Shown here piece by piece: positions 23,305 to 34,720 of a stretch of 64,000 nucleotides of DNA. The position numbers were made by a program, and so were the translations under genes. Source of the stretch: Liolophura sinensis (taxonomy: Eukaryota > Mollusca > Polyplacophora > Chitonida > Chitonidae); NCBI RefSeq assembly GCF_032854445.1, contig NC_088302.1:6133338-6197337 (forward strand), read 5' to 3'. The notes under the pieces were generated by a model. That model did no database searches, was not told the DNA's origin, and saw nothing but the letters and a program-made list of their open reading frames with translations. Within the stretch, counting starts at the first letter, position 1. The number at the start of each line of letters is the position of its first letter.

Positions 23305-23635
23305 TATGTATAGCGTCCGCTTCGGGAGGCGGTTCAATCCTGGGTCGAGTCACACCTAAGACCTTAAAAGAGGAAGTTGTAACTTCCTGGCTTGGCGTCC
23401 AGCATGAAGGAGATAGTGCATTGACTGGTTGACCTGTATCAGTATAATCGCTTGGGCGGGGTGGCTTACTTGCCTTCTTTAAGTCGTCTCAGTGAAGCAG
23501 CGCTAGCTACAAAAGCGGTGGAAATCCGTCCTGCAACAAGGAGGCACATTACATGCACTCTAAGGATTCCTTCGTCGTCATATGACGAAAAAATTGTTAG
23601 GTACAACGTTAAACGTTAAGCTCTCACTCACTCTT
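23305..23635 (+). mobile_element. SINE family B, most complete copy
   Basis: Starts with a tRNA-like segment containing the B box-like word GGTTCAATCC (23331). The family body follows: ACCTTAAAAGAGGAAGTTGT, GGCTTACTTGCC, AAGTCGTCTCAGTGAAGCAG, GTGGAAATCCGTCCTGCAAC, AAGGAGGCACATTACATG. It ends ACGTTAAACGTTAAG with CTCACTCACTC. This copy shows that the family is tRNA-derived. Confidence 0.88.
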
Positions 23636-24436
23636 CGCATTTGCTCACTGAGTATTACTTTCGCTTTCAAGGACAACCGCAACAACTGTGCACTTCTATA
23701 TATATTGAACCCAACGTCAGACAGAAATGAAAGCAAGTTTTATGATTATACATGTACATGATTGAAAATCTAATCAGAAAAAGCAACGGTGTATTTGGAG
23801 CAGTTTGCTGGTAAATTTTATTTGAACTTCATGCGAGCCCTTTCATTAGTACCAGTAAAGTTCTACGGCCCGTTCATGTACCAAGAGTCATGAAAGTACT
23901 AGCCAACAGCCAACACAAGAATATGCAACAGACTGTTGATATTCCTATGTATGTGACAGGGTAATGTTATTCTCCTTGAACATTGCTATACTGCATATAT
24001 TTATCTTTTTTCATTTTTCAAGGAAATGTTACCGGCGAAAGTCCGATTTTCGTATTTTGAGTCACTATCATGCAGCTTGAGCGGGTTAGTGCTCTGACTT
24101 TAACCAAAATACGTGTGTCCGAGACGGACGATGTTGTTTCACCCGCCGGGTTTAATCTATAAATAAACCTTTTTGCAGATACGACCCTGGGGTCCTGTCG
24201 TGTGTGTCAGCAGCAATTTAAGGAGGGGTTACAAATACAAACCAAAAATAGTCTGGGGGCAATAAAATTTTAAAACATAGTTTAATAAATTTACCTTTCA
24301 AAAAAAGAAAATATTTCTTATGAAGTAAGAAACAAAAGAGCACACAACTACGTCCGAACATGGGGAATCACCTGAAACGAAATGTCGTAATTCTTGACTC
24401 GGGAGCGGTTGTTATTTCAATTTACCATTGACAGAA
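23636..24436. other. No gene seen
   Basis: AT-rich sequence without an open frame or splice pattern. No repeat recognised apart from simple A-rich runs. Confidence 0.4.
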
Positions 24437-24529
24437 GCGCCCCCTGTTGTCACAACGGGGCATCTCCACAGATGAGAGCAGCTCTAGCGCTCATTTGTGG
24501 TGATGCACCGTTTTGACACCAGGGGGCGC
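24437..24529. promoter_or_regulatory. 93-bp palindrome with two inverted CTCF-like sites
   Basis: GCGCCCCCTGTTGTCACAAC on the left pairs with the right end GTTTTGACACCAGGGGGCGC. The arms match almost throughout, with AGCAGCTCTAGCGCT at the centre. Each end holds the animal CTCF core: ACACCAGGGGGCGCTA on the plus strand (24515-24530) and ACAACAGGGGGCGCTT on the minus strand (24435-24450). The layout could equally be the body of a small foldback transposon that happens to carry this word. Binding is inferred from the motif only. Confidence 0.55.
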
Positions 24530-24705
24530 TAATTCCTCCCTTGAAATTTCAAGGCGCTTACAAGCTTTCTCCTTACAAAGAAAAACCTGCGGCATCACAA
24601 TTTGCAATGTTCAGATTACATACCACACCCATATTTCGGTAGCCACAAAGCCGAATGTTGGTAGACACATATCAGAAGCTTCAGACTTACATAGCAGTGT
24701 AGAAC

Positions 24706-24915
24706 TTGCAACGTTCAAAGTTACACACATACAGTTTTGGCGGATGTCCTCTTCCATATCCGAATGTCAAACAGCCTGTTTGTCTGAAATGTTGTCAGCT
24801 TGCAGATGTACACTTAAACCGTTATGGATATTGCACTGTGACTGGTTGTGAAAACCATGGTTTTACAAACGTGTGTCCTTGTGAGAGAAAGCGCGTTAAT
24901 CTGATAAATGTCTGA
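24706..24915 (+). other. Cysteine-rich open frame, possible exon
   Basis: The frame ends in a stop at 24913 and contains eight cysteines in a compact pattern (GGC, VCLKCC, YCTVTGC, VCPC) with NRYGYC and GCENHGF. An acceptor-like ACACACATACAG lies at 24722-24733 just before the cysteine-rich part, so a terminal exon beginning near 24734 is conceivable. No upstream partner exon was found and I do not recognise the family. Chance is a real alternative. Confidence 0.3.
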
Positions 24916-25659
24916 TATGACCACAATGTATTAATAAAATAATGGGTCTACAATACGAATCTCCGCGTCGAAACAAAGGTATAGGCCTATGACCACAGAA
25001 TGAAGACATAAGCAGGGACGGCAGTGTGGTAACTGGCAAATTTTCACAGGTAACCCGTTAAAGATGGCCCCTTGTTTGTTTCACTCCGATAAGGGTATAT
25101 CCTGTTGATTTTAACCGCATTTAAATGTTTAAGTAGTAATAACTCACACGCCTCCTAACACACTTCTCTTTAAACCAGAATCATTGATAATAAATGCAGT
25201 GATGCTAATTGCAATTTAATACGTGTTAATACACTCAATATGCTGTGTCTTCATAACAGTTCATGATGAAGGATCACATTAAAATAATGATAATAATATA
25301 ATGATAATAATGCTAAAATAATAATAAGGACCAGACCTAGTCAACACTAGTGCACCAGCGAAATCCCGGTTGATTCGGACATTCAACAAAGACGACTACA
25401 GTACACGTGACCAATGAAATCTACCGAATTTTTCTTGGTTTTAATTCAAACTGTTAGTATAAATATGTACGCATTAGTCACTTATAAGCCCTCTAGCGCA
25501 ATGGTATCATTTAAAAATATATGCTGTAATATTAGACGTCACTAATCTAGGTTTACTCAAAATATAAGCGTCAATTCCGACACTCATATACCATTCGTAG
25601 TCATTACCTTTCATAATTAACAACCACATGAAAACAATGTCAGGATACTGAGCAGAATG
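24916..25659. other. No gene seen; AT-rich with an AAT/ATG microsatellite
   Basis: 25283-25326 is a degenerate TAATAATGATAATAAT run. Nothing else can be supported. Confidence 0.45.
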
Positions 25660-26175
25660 AACGGATGACTGAATGAATGATTATGGCTTAACGCCAACTC
25701 TGCAATATTTCAGCCATTTCGTGGCGAGAACATGTTAGAAGTAGGAATCAGAGAATGGTTTTTCGATGTGATGAGAACATTCAAAATGAAATGAAAGAGA
25801 GATATGTTTAAGACCTGTTAAAAATAGCCATACTTAAACTAAAACTAGAAAACCATATTTTATAACTATACTGTCAAATATATCGAGTATAGAGTTGCCT
25901 GCGTAGTACCTTTGCCAAGCATGAGCAGTCTACAGTCAACCAAGATATGCTTGATGCCCTACCGAGCATCATATTCAAGAAACTTGGGAGCACTGCTCCC
26001 ATCAAGAATAAAATTGTGCCGAACACGGCACCTTGTTAAAACTACTTGGTATCTGCAAGAAATATGTGTGTAAGAATTGTACATTATACCCAATGACAGG
26101 GTGAATAGTATGGAGTTTATTATGGACCTGAAGATTCCATTCTCTTTGCCAAAGGCGACGAATATACTTAAGAAT
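25660..26175 (-). mobile_element. 3' fragment of an RNase H-type LINE
   Basis: On the minus strand the right part reads IRRLWQREWNLQVHNKL..I.PVIGYN. After a frame shift it continues RYQVVLTRCRVRHNFILDGS and GIKHILVDCRLLML, the conserved region behind the RNase H domain of I/Nimb-group LINEs, with one in-frame stop between. The 3' untranslated part follows. It ends (plus strand, read reversed) at 25660-25735 as CCACGAAATGGCTGAAATAT..GGCGTTAAGCCATAATCATT and CATTCATTCA. Only the last few hundred bases remain. The 3' end resembles the SINE tails in this window. Confidence 0.75.
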
Positions 26176-27529
26176 ATTTAAAATCCGTGTATGGGAGCTT
26201 AATTTTCGATATATATTTATATTTAAGGGAAGTTTTACCTTGCCTTTCTACTACTGTGTTTCTGTAGATAACAATATGACTTGGTATCGAACAAAAATAT
26301 CGTCCCTACCTCTTTTAGTAAGTTTCCGGTGTAAGGTTAACATTTTAAGAATCAATGGGTTTTTAAATTTATTATTCTCTGTTGCCAAAAGACGGGAAAG
26401 CGAGTCATTGCATATCATTGCTGAATGACAAGAAGGTTGGCATCGTATTTTCTATGTTTAGGTAAAGCAAATATTAATTTAGGCTCTGGAAGAAGCCAGG
26501 GAGGAATCTCCGGAAAAGACATCGGAACTACCTGCTCTTACTTGTTGTTATTTTCCACAGCGGTTTACGGCTAAAGGAAACTCGAGTACTCGCAGTAAAC
26601 TACCGCCCCCCGCCAGGTACATGTGTTAAACTGCAGCTGACCTTGTAAGCCCTGGATTCCAAACTGCGACCAAACTGTTCAGGGTCCAAGCGGCAGCGTC
26701 GTCACAACACCCTGCGCTATGAAGTAAAAACAGAAAAAATTAAAACTGGGGTTTCAATGTAAAAAGTGCTTTTAATACATATGACGCAAACAAATGTCGA
26801 AGTAACTTGAACAAATTGCATATGAATAGCACACACCTTTCTGTAATGTTGGTAACGCTTCGAAGTACAGCGTTTAAGATCTCTTTCAAACCAGTTACAA
26901 AGACTGATTTACGTAGGTTACATGTGTTTATGTCATAGGCGATCTGTTTCACTTTATTAATTATGCCTGTGAAAGATCCTTAACAATCTTGGTGAAAGAA
27001 ACCAAGAGTATTTTCGCACGCAAGAAGCATAAAAAGAACTCTAATAGTACTGCAATTTCGAATTATTAGGTTTGTGAAATTTATAAATCGGTGGGTCTTG
27101 ACAATAAAATGGAACGAGAAAAGTCCCAAACCAAATTACGTTTTAGGGCTTGTGCTATAGTTACATTTAGAAAGTCCTCTGTAAATAGTAAAACGTACAG
27201 CCGATTCCCAAGCATGCAGCGGTGTCTTCACCCTTAGCAGGTCCAATTTAATCGACTTGCAGGAATCGACCCCTTTCCAGATTTGGGTAGAAAAGATTAT
27301 TTAGCTAAATTAAAACCGAACTAACTTCATCTGATAGACTTTATTTTCTTTTGTGTAAACAAAACATGGAAGTCTTTGGTTTACATATTATCTGATGTAA
27401 AGACTACAGCGTAATGAGTACAACCAATATGATGCTTGGAAACGGTCACGCGTTTTGCTGGTGAAATCCGGCCTCTTGTCAATATAAAGCAGTTAGGATT
27501 TATTCCTCCTGTTCATGCATATGCTTAAA
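26176..27529. other. No gene seen
   Basis: Unique AT-rich sequence. Short frames (26240-26428, 26740-26952) show no domain. No tandem repeat. Confidence 0.4.
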
Positions 27530-27895
27530 AGTGGGTAGAGTAACGACTGGTTGACCCGTATCAGTAGAATGGCTCGGGTGGGGCGGCTTACTTGCCTTGA
27601 GTAAGTCGTCTCAGAGAAGCAGCACTAGATAAAAGAACGGCGGAAATCCGTCCTGCAACAAGGAGGCACATTACATACACTCTAAGAACTCCTCCGTCGC
27701 CATATGACTAAAAAATTAAGTACGACTTTAAACCCCAAGCACTCACTCACTCACTCACATTTAAGACCTTAAAAGAGGAAGTTGTAACTTCCTCGCTTGC
27801 CGTTCAGCAGTAAGGGGATAGTTCAACAACTAGTTAACCCGTGTCAATATAATGGCTCGGGCGGGGCCCCTTGCTTGCCTTGTAAGCCGCCCTGC
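27530..27895 (+). mobile_element. Two SINE family B copies in a row
   Basis: The first (27530-27769) runs from GGTTGACCCGTATCAGTAGA to the tail CACTCACTCACTCAC. The second begins at 27770 with AGACCTTAAAAGAGGAAGTT and stops after GGCTCGGGCGGGGC near 27895. The second copy carries the perfect 20-base palindrome GAGGAAGTTGTAACTTCCTC (27776-27795). Confidence 0.85.
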
Positions 27896-27914
27896 CCAGT
27901 GTCAGTGCCCAGGT

Positions 27915-28192
27915 TCTGGTGACACTTACGACCTTAAGAGAGGAAGTTGTAACTTCCTCGCTTGGCGTTCAGCAGTCAGGGGATAGTGCAACAACTGCAC
28001 TATGGCTCGGGCGGGGCGGTTTACTTGCCTTGGGTAAGTCTTCTCAGGGAAGCAGCACTAGATAAAAAGTGTGGAAATCCATTCTATAACAAGGAGGCAC
28101 ATTACATGTACTCTAAGAACTCCTTCGTCGTCATATGATTGAAAATTGCTAAGTACGACGTTAAACCCCAAGCACTCAGTCACTCACCCTTC
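27915..28192 (+). mobile_element. SINE family B copy, with palindromic core
   Basis: Starts near GGTGACACTTACGACCTTAA, contains GAGGAAGTTGTAACTTCCTC again, then the full body and the tail TACGACGTTAAACCCCAAGC plus ACTCAGTCACTCAC. It is the third family B copy within 660 bases. Confidence 0.88.
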
Positions 28193-28325
28193 TTGTGGTC
28201 AGGCAAGTCCATGCCATAAAGGCATTGCTTCCACTCAAGTGTCTTGCCGAAGCACCCTTCTTGCGGTCAGGCAAGTCCATGCCGTAAAGGCGTTGCCTCC
28301 ACTGAAGAGTCTTGCCGAAGACACC
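28186..28325. repeat. Two 67-bp tandem copies
   Basis: CACCCTTCTTGTGGTCAGGC starts at 28187 and its near copy at 28254, each running to AGTGTCTTGCCGAAG. They follow the SINE tail directly. Confidence 0.9.
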
Positions 28326-29823
28326 TGATATGACCTCACCAAGTCATCATATACTGAAATTATGCGTCGAAACAGACATTCGTATACCCGCGGTGAGTCA
28401 ACATGGGCAAATTAGGGCATATTTACACTGTTGTTTAGTATGACATACCTACTACCAAAATCCAAGATTCTACAGGAGGTATATAGGCTAGACCAATGCG
28501 ATACCGATCAGTTCAAATACCTGTTAAGTGGTGGCCAAGTAAGATCACAACTTGGTTGATCTTATTGCCTTTGGTTGTTTGAGGCCTGGGCAAGCTTTAC
28601 ATCGATCCAGTGTTTGATTTTCAGCATTAGCAAATAGAAATATTTGTAGGCAATATATCAGCTTCCGTCCTTGTGCTGAGTAGGTAATGGAAACGTTCAG
28701 TCATGTCAGATGTAAACAGAATGCACAATTTCCTCACCCCTCGTGTACTCTTTCCTCACAGCTCTAGATCCATCTTGGACATTTATAATTTTAAAGTGAC
28801 ATTACCCGGAGGACTCTAATTTGTTATTGTATGAGACTCCATGGACACATGAATAGTAAGCTATGATAGCATTTAAAGCTTTAAACATGGTTTCTCTTTA
28901 TGTTTTTTGGGGGGTTTGACCACAAGCTACTGAGCAACTATTCAAACAGGATGAAATAGTTTTCAATTCCAGAACAAAAATCTAGTGCGAAATAAACATG
29001 CTCTTGAAATTTGAAATCCCTGTCTGAATCGGACATGTGTGGCTTTTTTGCACGTGCGGATGATCATAGGTTTTTACCGCGCTCTGCCCGACTCAGCCCT
29101 ATTTTCCTTCAGTTTTTGTAACAGCCAAGCAACTGTTCTGATCTTTGTCCTTATGTTGTCCTTGTCTGTGTGACGTGGGTCCTCTTCACTGCCCAGTTTA
29201 TCCAGAAGTGCACGCCCGAACTCGAACTAGGTTATCTCCCTTATACTGAGGATAACATTACGCTCTCACACTCACCCACACGTACACACACGTGTTATAC
29301 CAGTAAGTACGGACAAATTACCCTGAAGTGTTTTATTCTGCCATGCTTTATCGCAAAATAAATGGATTTTTAGATCAAGGAATCCACGATGTTCAAGCAT
29401 CTATTCCAAATCTTTCTGTAGACAGTAGGCGGTTGACTATAGCTCATACTCCTTACAGCGCATGTGCCGCTCTCCACTCCCGCTATCACCACTAGGCAAG
29501 CTTGATCCTTGGAGTCTGTCCGAAAAACGTGGGCTTGTTTAGGCTTAGCCTCATCACTGCTTGGTGTCCTCACGCGGAACTATTTAATCGGCTTTTTTTC
29601 AATAAAATCATAGCAAGTATTGGTACGAATCATATTATGCATACTTCAAAGAGATAATCAAAGATAACTTATTATCACAAACAAAGGCTGAGATAGATTT
29701 TGTGTTGTCCGACATCATTTCCTGCCGCATCACGAATTTTAAGAATTCTGTACAAAAAGGTCGAATGATTAAGGTGTTTGAACACACTGAGTGTGCCTTG
29801 GACTTTATAATAAAATTTATATC
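28326..29823. other. No gene seen; one SINE A scrap
   Basis: Near 29049-29105 GTGCGGATGATCATAGG then CGCTCTGCCC resembles the middle of SINE family A. A second segment around 29448-29500 resembles 9567-9615. No coding exon can be supported. Confidence 0.4.
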
Positions 29824-30222
29824 GCCCGCCCTCTTCTCACTGTTCGTATCGCCCACGACCTACTTACTGTTTGTGTCGCCCACCCCCTTCCTACTGTTCG
29901 TATCCCCACCCCCACCCCACTCACTGTTCGTGTCGCCCCCCTCACTGTTTGTGTCGCCCAACCCCCTTTTCACTGTTCGTGTCGTTCACCCCCTTCTCAC
30001 TGTTCGTGTCGCCCACCCCCTTCTTACTGTTCGTGTCGCCAACCCCCTTCTCACTGTTCGTGTCGTTCACCCCCTTCTCACTGTTCGTGTCGCCCACCCC
30101 CTTCTTACTGTTCGTGTCGCCAACCCCCTTCTTACTGTTCGTGTCGCCCACCCCCTTCTCACTGTTCGTTCACCCCCTTTTCACTGTTCGTGTCGCCAAC
30201 CCCCTTCTCACTGTTCGTGAGG
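29824..30222. repeat. 27-bp minisatellite, about fourteen copies
   Basis: The unit is CACCCCCTTCTCACTGTTCG plus TGTCGCC, with CTCACT/CTTACT and CCCAC/CCAAC variants and some shortened units at the left. The 27-base period keeps all frames open, giving false proline/serine-rich frames on one strand and GDTNSEKGV-type frames on the other. Confidence 0.95.
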
Positions 30223-30288
30223 CCTGAGTGATGCTCGAAATGGCCGTTTTTCCAGGTGTAAGACTACTTTGCTTCAGCAATAATTATG

Positions 30289-30478
30289 TATTCATTTATC
30301 TGACTAGTGTTTTACGCCGCACTCAAGTACATTTCACATATACGACGACCTCACTGACTTGCCAAAGGTCGTTATTTATTCTGGGAACTCCAGTTTCCCT
30401 TACCCATAACACTGACTGCCATCGTTTTAGCGAAAAAGTCTCGAGCATGGCGTGAAACACCGCTTTAAATAAATACAG
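30289..30478. mobile_element. Head-to-head chimera of two SINE tails
   Basis: 30293-30349 is a minus-strand tail (GTGTTTTACGCCGCACTCAA). 30350-30478 is a plus-strand family C piece (ACTTGCCAAAGGTCG...AGTTTCCCTTACCC..AAGTCTCGAGCATGGCGTGA, AAATAAATA). Both halves lack tRNA heads. Confidence 0.7.
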
Positions 30479-30717
30479 TAAAGCACAGGTGGGAAGTACT
30501 GCACTGCAGCAGTTACGTCAGGTTTTAGAAATGCACCATGCCTGAGAGCTAGTTGTGCTAAATATTGCGGGCTGCTGGAGTTCCTGCCCATGGACAAAGT
30601 CAGCTGATGGTTACCGTTGTTGCCATTATGTGCTTACTTTTCCTTCGAACTTGTTAAGTGAAAGGCATGGTCATTTTCGCGTGTGCTATCTGCGTATGTC
30701 TTATAATACCTAGCGAT
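30479..30717. other. No feature seen
   Basis: Unique-looking sequence between SINE pieces. Confidence 0.4.
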
Positions 30718-31015
30718 TGAACGATTGGTCGGTGTTTAACGCCGCGCTCAGGATGTTTTGACTTATAAGACGTGTACAAAGGTTCCATTTATAGTATGCG
30801 GAAACCAGAGTTCTCGGAGTTCAACAACCTGACCTGGGTACATGAAAAATTTGACCTTAGGTCGCAGCTGAAACAGAGAGATGGAACACACGACCTCATT
30901 GGTCGAGGACCTGATACTTACAGCGTGCCAGGGCTTTAAACATCTGACTGGCGAGGCCATACTGGTTCTCTCCACCCATACATATGACCGCTGAAGCAGA
31001 CGTCCAGTGGCGTTG
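30718..31015 (-). mobile_element. SINE family D copy (diverged)
   Basis: GATTGGTCGGTGTTTAACGC, GCGCTCAGGATGTTTTGACT and TATAAGACG form the shared tail on the minus strand. The body has ACGACCTCATTGGTCGAGGA. It is a relative of the other SINE families with a different middle. The minus-strand open frame here is a shadow of the repeat. Confidence 0.6.
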
Positions 31016-31101
31016 GCGTTCATACCAGCCAATCAGAATCGATCCTGCATCCCTTTAAGGCACTAGACCGGGCTCCCACAAAGTCATATTGTATGTATAT
31101 A

Positions 31102-31250
31102 GGCCGTACGTGGAAAGGTCTTCTAGCAACCTGCGGATGGTCGTCAGTTTCCCATGTGTTCTATCCGATTTCTTCCAATCATAATGCTGGGATATATGTA
31201 TAAATAGATATTCTTGAGTACAGCATAAAATATCAGTCAGATAAATCAAT
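31102..31250 (+). mobile_element. SINE family A, 5'-truncated
   Basis: GGCCGTACGTGGAAAGGTCT to TATTCTTGAGTACAGCATAA and an AGATAAATCAATTA tail. The tRNA-like head is missing. Confidence 0.85.
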
Positions 31251-31637
31251 TATTTTACGGTACTTATATAAGCCAAATCGACATTTCAAGAATCTCGAGG
31301 CCGAGTTAAATTAGGTTTTGGCGAGAGAGGCTGGGATGTTTGGGTATCCTGAGATCGAGATGAGGAAGTTTCTAGACTAGGAATATTACATATGTAATTC
31401 CGGCCTCGGGTAGAGAATTTACAGATTTCCACGCTCTCGCTGTTGATGGGACTACAAGCTTACATACCAGAAAACTCCCGCTGTTTTTTTTATTTGTTTG
31501 TGAAAAACCAGAGATATATTTAGCGTACTACCCTGTGTATATCCGTCATTGACAAGAGACGACCAGAAACCAAATGAATCGTGCAATGTTCTGGATAAGC
31601 ATACAGCTCTTCGTGGGTGTTTTCATACCAGATGTCG

Positions 31638-31702
31638 CCCGGTATTTCCCCACCATAATACTAGCCGCCTTCGTACAAGTGAAATATTCTTGAGTACGGC
31701 AT
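31638..31702 (+). mobile_element. SINE family A 3' scrap
   Basis: CCCCACCATAATACTAGCCG followed by AAGTGAAATATTCTTGAGTA and CGGC. Short fragment only. Confidence 0.8.
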
Positions 31703-34193
31703 GTCAACCGTCTAGGCCATTGCTTCAACTGCGAAAAAGCATAAGCCCTCTGATGATCAAACACCATACGCTCCCCTTTGTTGAATATATACTCCCTTGC
31801 GTTCTGTGTAATTTATTCTGTCGCTATTTATCATGCTTTTACCAAACGAGAATAATGCAAATTTATTTAAGGCTTTGCTTCACGCTTCGTGCGAGAAGGA
31901 GCATTTTTAGACTTTTCACTTTCCTGTGAAACTAGCCGAACACCGGAAGAAGAGTAAACGAGTTGTTAGCCTTTGTTAGACGCCATTGGTCAAAATTACT
32001 CAAAATGCTGTGTTGTAATCACATTTAATAGAAATCATGCACAGAAACTAGTGATAATTAATGGAATGTAGACGATTTTGGAATCGCTCGAATTGTTCAA
32101 TTTCCAGTTAGAGTCCACATTCATTGTTATTTCGAGAATCGCATTCCCGACATTTGCTGCTCGGGCTCACTGGAAAGTCATATACTACTGACACGTAAGT
32201 TTACTCAGTGTACTTAGTCACATTTTATTTATTCATTTGATCGATGTCCTTCTAACATTTTTACCGACAACTGTAGGGCTTATTGGTCGAGGAAGCTGAA
32301 ATTCACTTAGTAATACACTGCCTTTCATCAGACAATGTCAAATATATGGCAACATCCTGACTGAAAGCCGCGGCCGACCCAGCACGAGCCAGATTCGAAC
32401 CTCACCGGTCACATCCTCAGCGAACATGTAACCGAAGGTCCTAAAAGGAGAAATAACACGTAGTATAAGTTGATAGAATAATGTGTACAAGTACGTTAGT
32501 TGTTTCACGAATAAACTGTAACTACATTTTTCTTTTTTATCTGATCGTTGTTTAAGGCAACACTGAAGATCTTTTTTGTCACTTATATGATGGCGGTCAT
32601 TGCAACAAATCAAATCCTCACAAGCAGTGAGAGCGGGGGGATCTCAAAAATACATGTCGTCACAGGAAATGACGTTGTATTGATTATAACAGCAAATATA
32701 AGAAAATTTATTTAGAACGATTTGCAAAATTATGATGGCCTCGGTTTATGACCTTGTGGACAATATTCAGAAACCAGGAGGTATTTTGTGAGTGTATCTA
32801 CCCCACAGTTAAAAATGCTACTGCAACACTAGATACAAAGGTACAATACTCTGAATTTCTGTATTTTTAAAAATGCTGAAGAATTGTTTCAAAAAAGACC
32901 TTGCACAGAATGCAGAACACCCCTAAACATTTATCTGAGCAGTGGGTGGTCTGGCCAAGCTGTGTACAAACTTTTCTTCAGACAGGCAGACAGACAGACA
33001 GACAGAGTAAGAAATGCCGGCAAAAACATATATATCTTAATAGGCGGAGGTAGTATCATTGCGCAACATGAACGACGTCCGTAAGAAAGTTCATTCTAGT
33101 TCCAACTGGGGAGTTTCGAATTCGAACTCTTATCGCTAAAGTCCAATTATACCAGTTGCTTAACGATTTTGGGAAGTCGCATAAGAGAGGAGGGCTTTTC
33201 GTACCGTAAGCGTCAAAAGACTTCGGTCTCAACACTCCTCATTGGAGTGCGGCGTCTGCGTGTACATGGTCCACAGCCCAGTTTTGCAATGCAGCGAGCA
33301 ACATATTTTTTATCGTACATATGTCATACGATATTTTGTACTATTACCGTACTACTGTCCAATATGTGCCATTATTGTACATGTACGACATCTTTGTGAA
33401 ACTGGATACAGATCTGCATGTTCTGTACATGTAAAATGATATGACTTCCATACCTAACAAATCGAATTTATTTCACCATATATATCTGGCTGTGATCGGA
33501 GAAGATGTACAAATAATGCCCGGGGCATTAAAAACAAAAACGGAAAGGGACAAAAAAAAAAAACAAAAACGAAAAATATTCAGTCTTATGATAAAACCGC
33601 ATGATATGGAAACAAAAGTTTTCTGCCATTTCCACTTTCCACTTACGCCAGGAGTTACATGATCCAAGAACACATGCATGGTGTGATCTCTCGCTGGCGT
33701 GTAGTCACGAATCGTGACGACATTCTATCATTTGATCATATCCGTCTGATTCAACGTCACATAAGAATTTTACTGAAACTTCCCATGACTTTTATTTTTG
33801 AGCAATCTTTATTTATAGGGGTAAAGTAGAGTTACTTACATTTACATTTACATTACATTCAGCCGTGGTGTTAACCCCATACTTTCTATCTTATAACTTT
33901 AATAATTCAGCCAACTGGAGCAGCAGCCTCACGACAGATAAAGTCAGTCCGGTGTTCCATCATAACGCTTACCATACACTAACCTTCCTTTTTTGTTTAA
34001 GTTGAAGTTCTTGGAATACTTCTGTATAGTTGCTCCGCTGCCCAAGAACACAAAGCGTTCTCAGTGTATGACATTGCTTGCAGGCCAATCGTGTCTTTTG
34101 TTTCCATCTTCATGTAGTCCACATAGCGACCCTTGTTGGCTCACTTAGTTTAGAGCGTTGTAATCGGGGCATCCAATCGATCATGACCAATGA
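31703..34193. other. No gene seen; one degraded SINE-like stretch and two simple repeats
   Basis: 32222-32436 looks like an old minus-strand SINE: TTATTTATTCATTTGATCGA at the tail and CCAGATTCGAACCTC as a reversed B box near 32391. A CAGACAGACAGACAGACAG run lies at 32985-33006. A33549-33562 is an A-rich run. No exon can be supported. Confidence 0.4.
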
Positions 34194-34459
34194 TTTTTGT
34201 TTTTTTTGATTGTTGTTTTACGCCGTACTCAAGAATATTTCACTTATACGACGGCGGCCAGCATTATGGTGTGTGGAAACCGGGCAGAGCCCGGGGGAAA
34301 CCCACGACCATCCGCAGGTTGCTGACAAACCTTCCCACGTACGGCCGGAGAGGAAGCCAGCATGGGCTGGACTTGAACTCACAGCGACCGCATTGGTGAG
34401 AGACTCCTGGGTCATTACGCTGCGCTAGCGCTTTAACCGACTGAGCCACGGAGGCCCCC
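34194..34459 (-). mobile_element. SINE family A, full length, 12-bp target duplication
   Basis: Complete minus-strand copy from the T-rich tail through GGAGAGGAAGCCAGCATG to the head (AACCGACTGAGCCACGGAGG and CCCCC). CATGACCAATGA flanks it at 34182-34193 and 34460-34471 without mismatch, so both ends are exact and the insertion is recent. Confidence 0.96.
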
Positions 34460-34516
34460 CATGACCAATGAAGTTGTCCAGCTCTAATCAGCTCTAAATA
34501 TCCAGCTTTAATTTCA

Positions 34517-34720
34517 TATTTATTTATTTGATTGGTGTTTTACGCCGTGCTTCGAGAATGCTTCACTTATTCGACGGCGGCCAGCATTATGGTGAGAGGA
34601 AGAAACACACGGACATCCTCAGGTTGCTGGAAGACCTTCCCACATGCGGGTGGACAGGAAGCCAGGGTCCTTGATTTTTGCGCCGCGCTGGTTTGCTACC
34701 CACCTCAGCCACAGGGGCCC
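34517..34720 (-). mobile_element. SINE family A copy, internally rearranged
   Basis: TATTTATTTGATTGGTGTTT and CGACGGCGGCCAGCATTATG give the tail and body. The middle is shortened (GGAAGAAACACACGGACATC) and the head differs (CTCAGCCACAGGGGCCC). The copy is old or belongs to a sub-family. Confidence 0.82.

Noticed and set aside
29702-30231. Frames of up to 172 codons rich in proline and serine
   Set aside because: Produced by the 27-bp minisatellite at 29824-30222.
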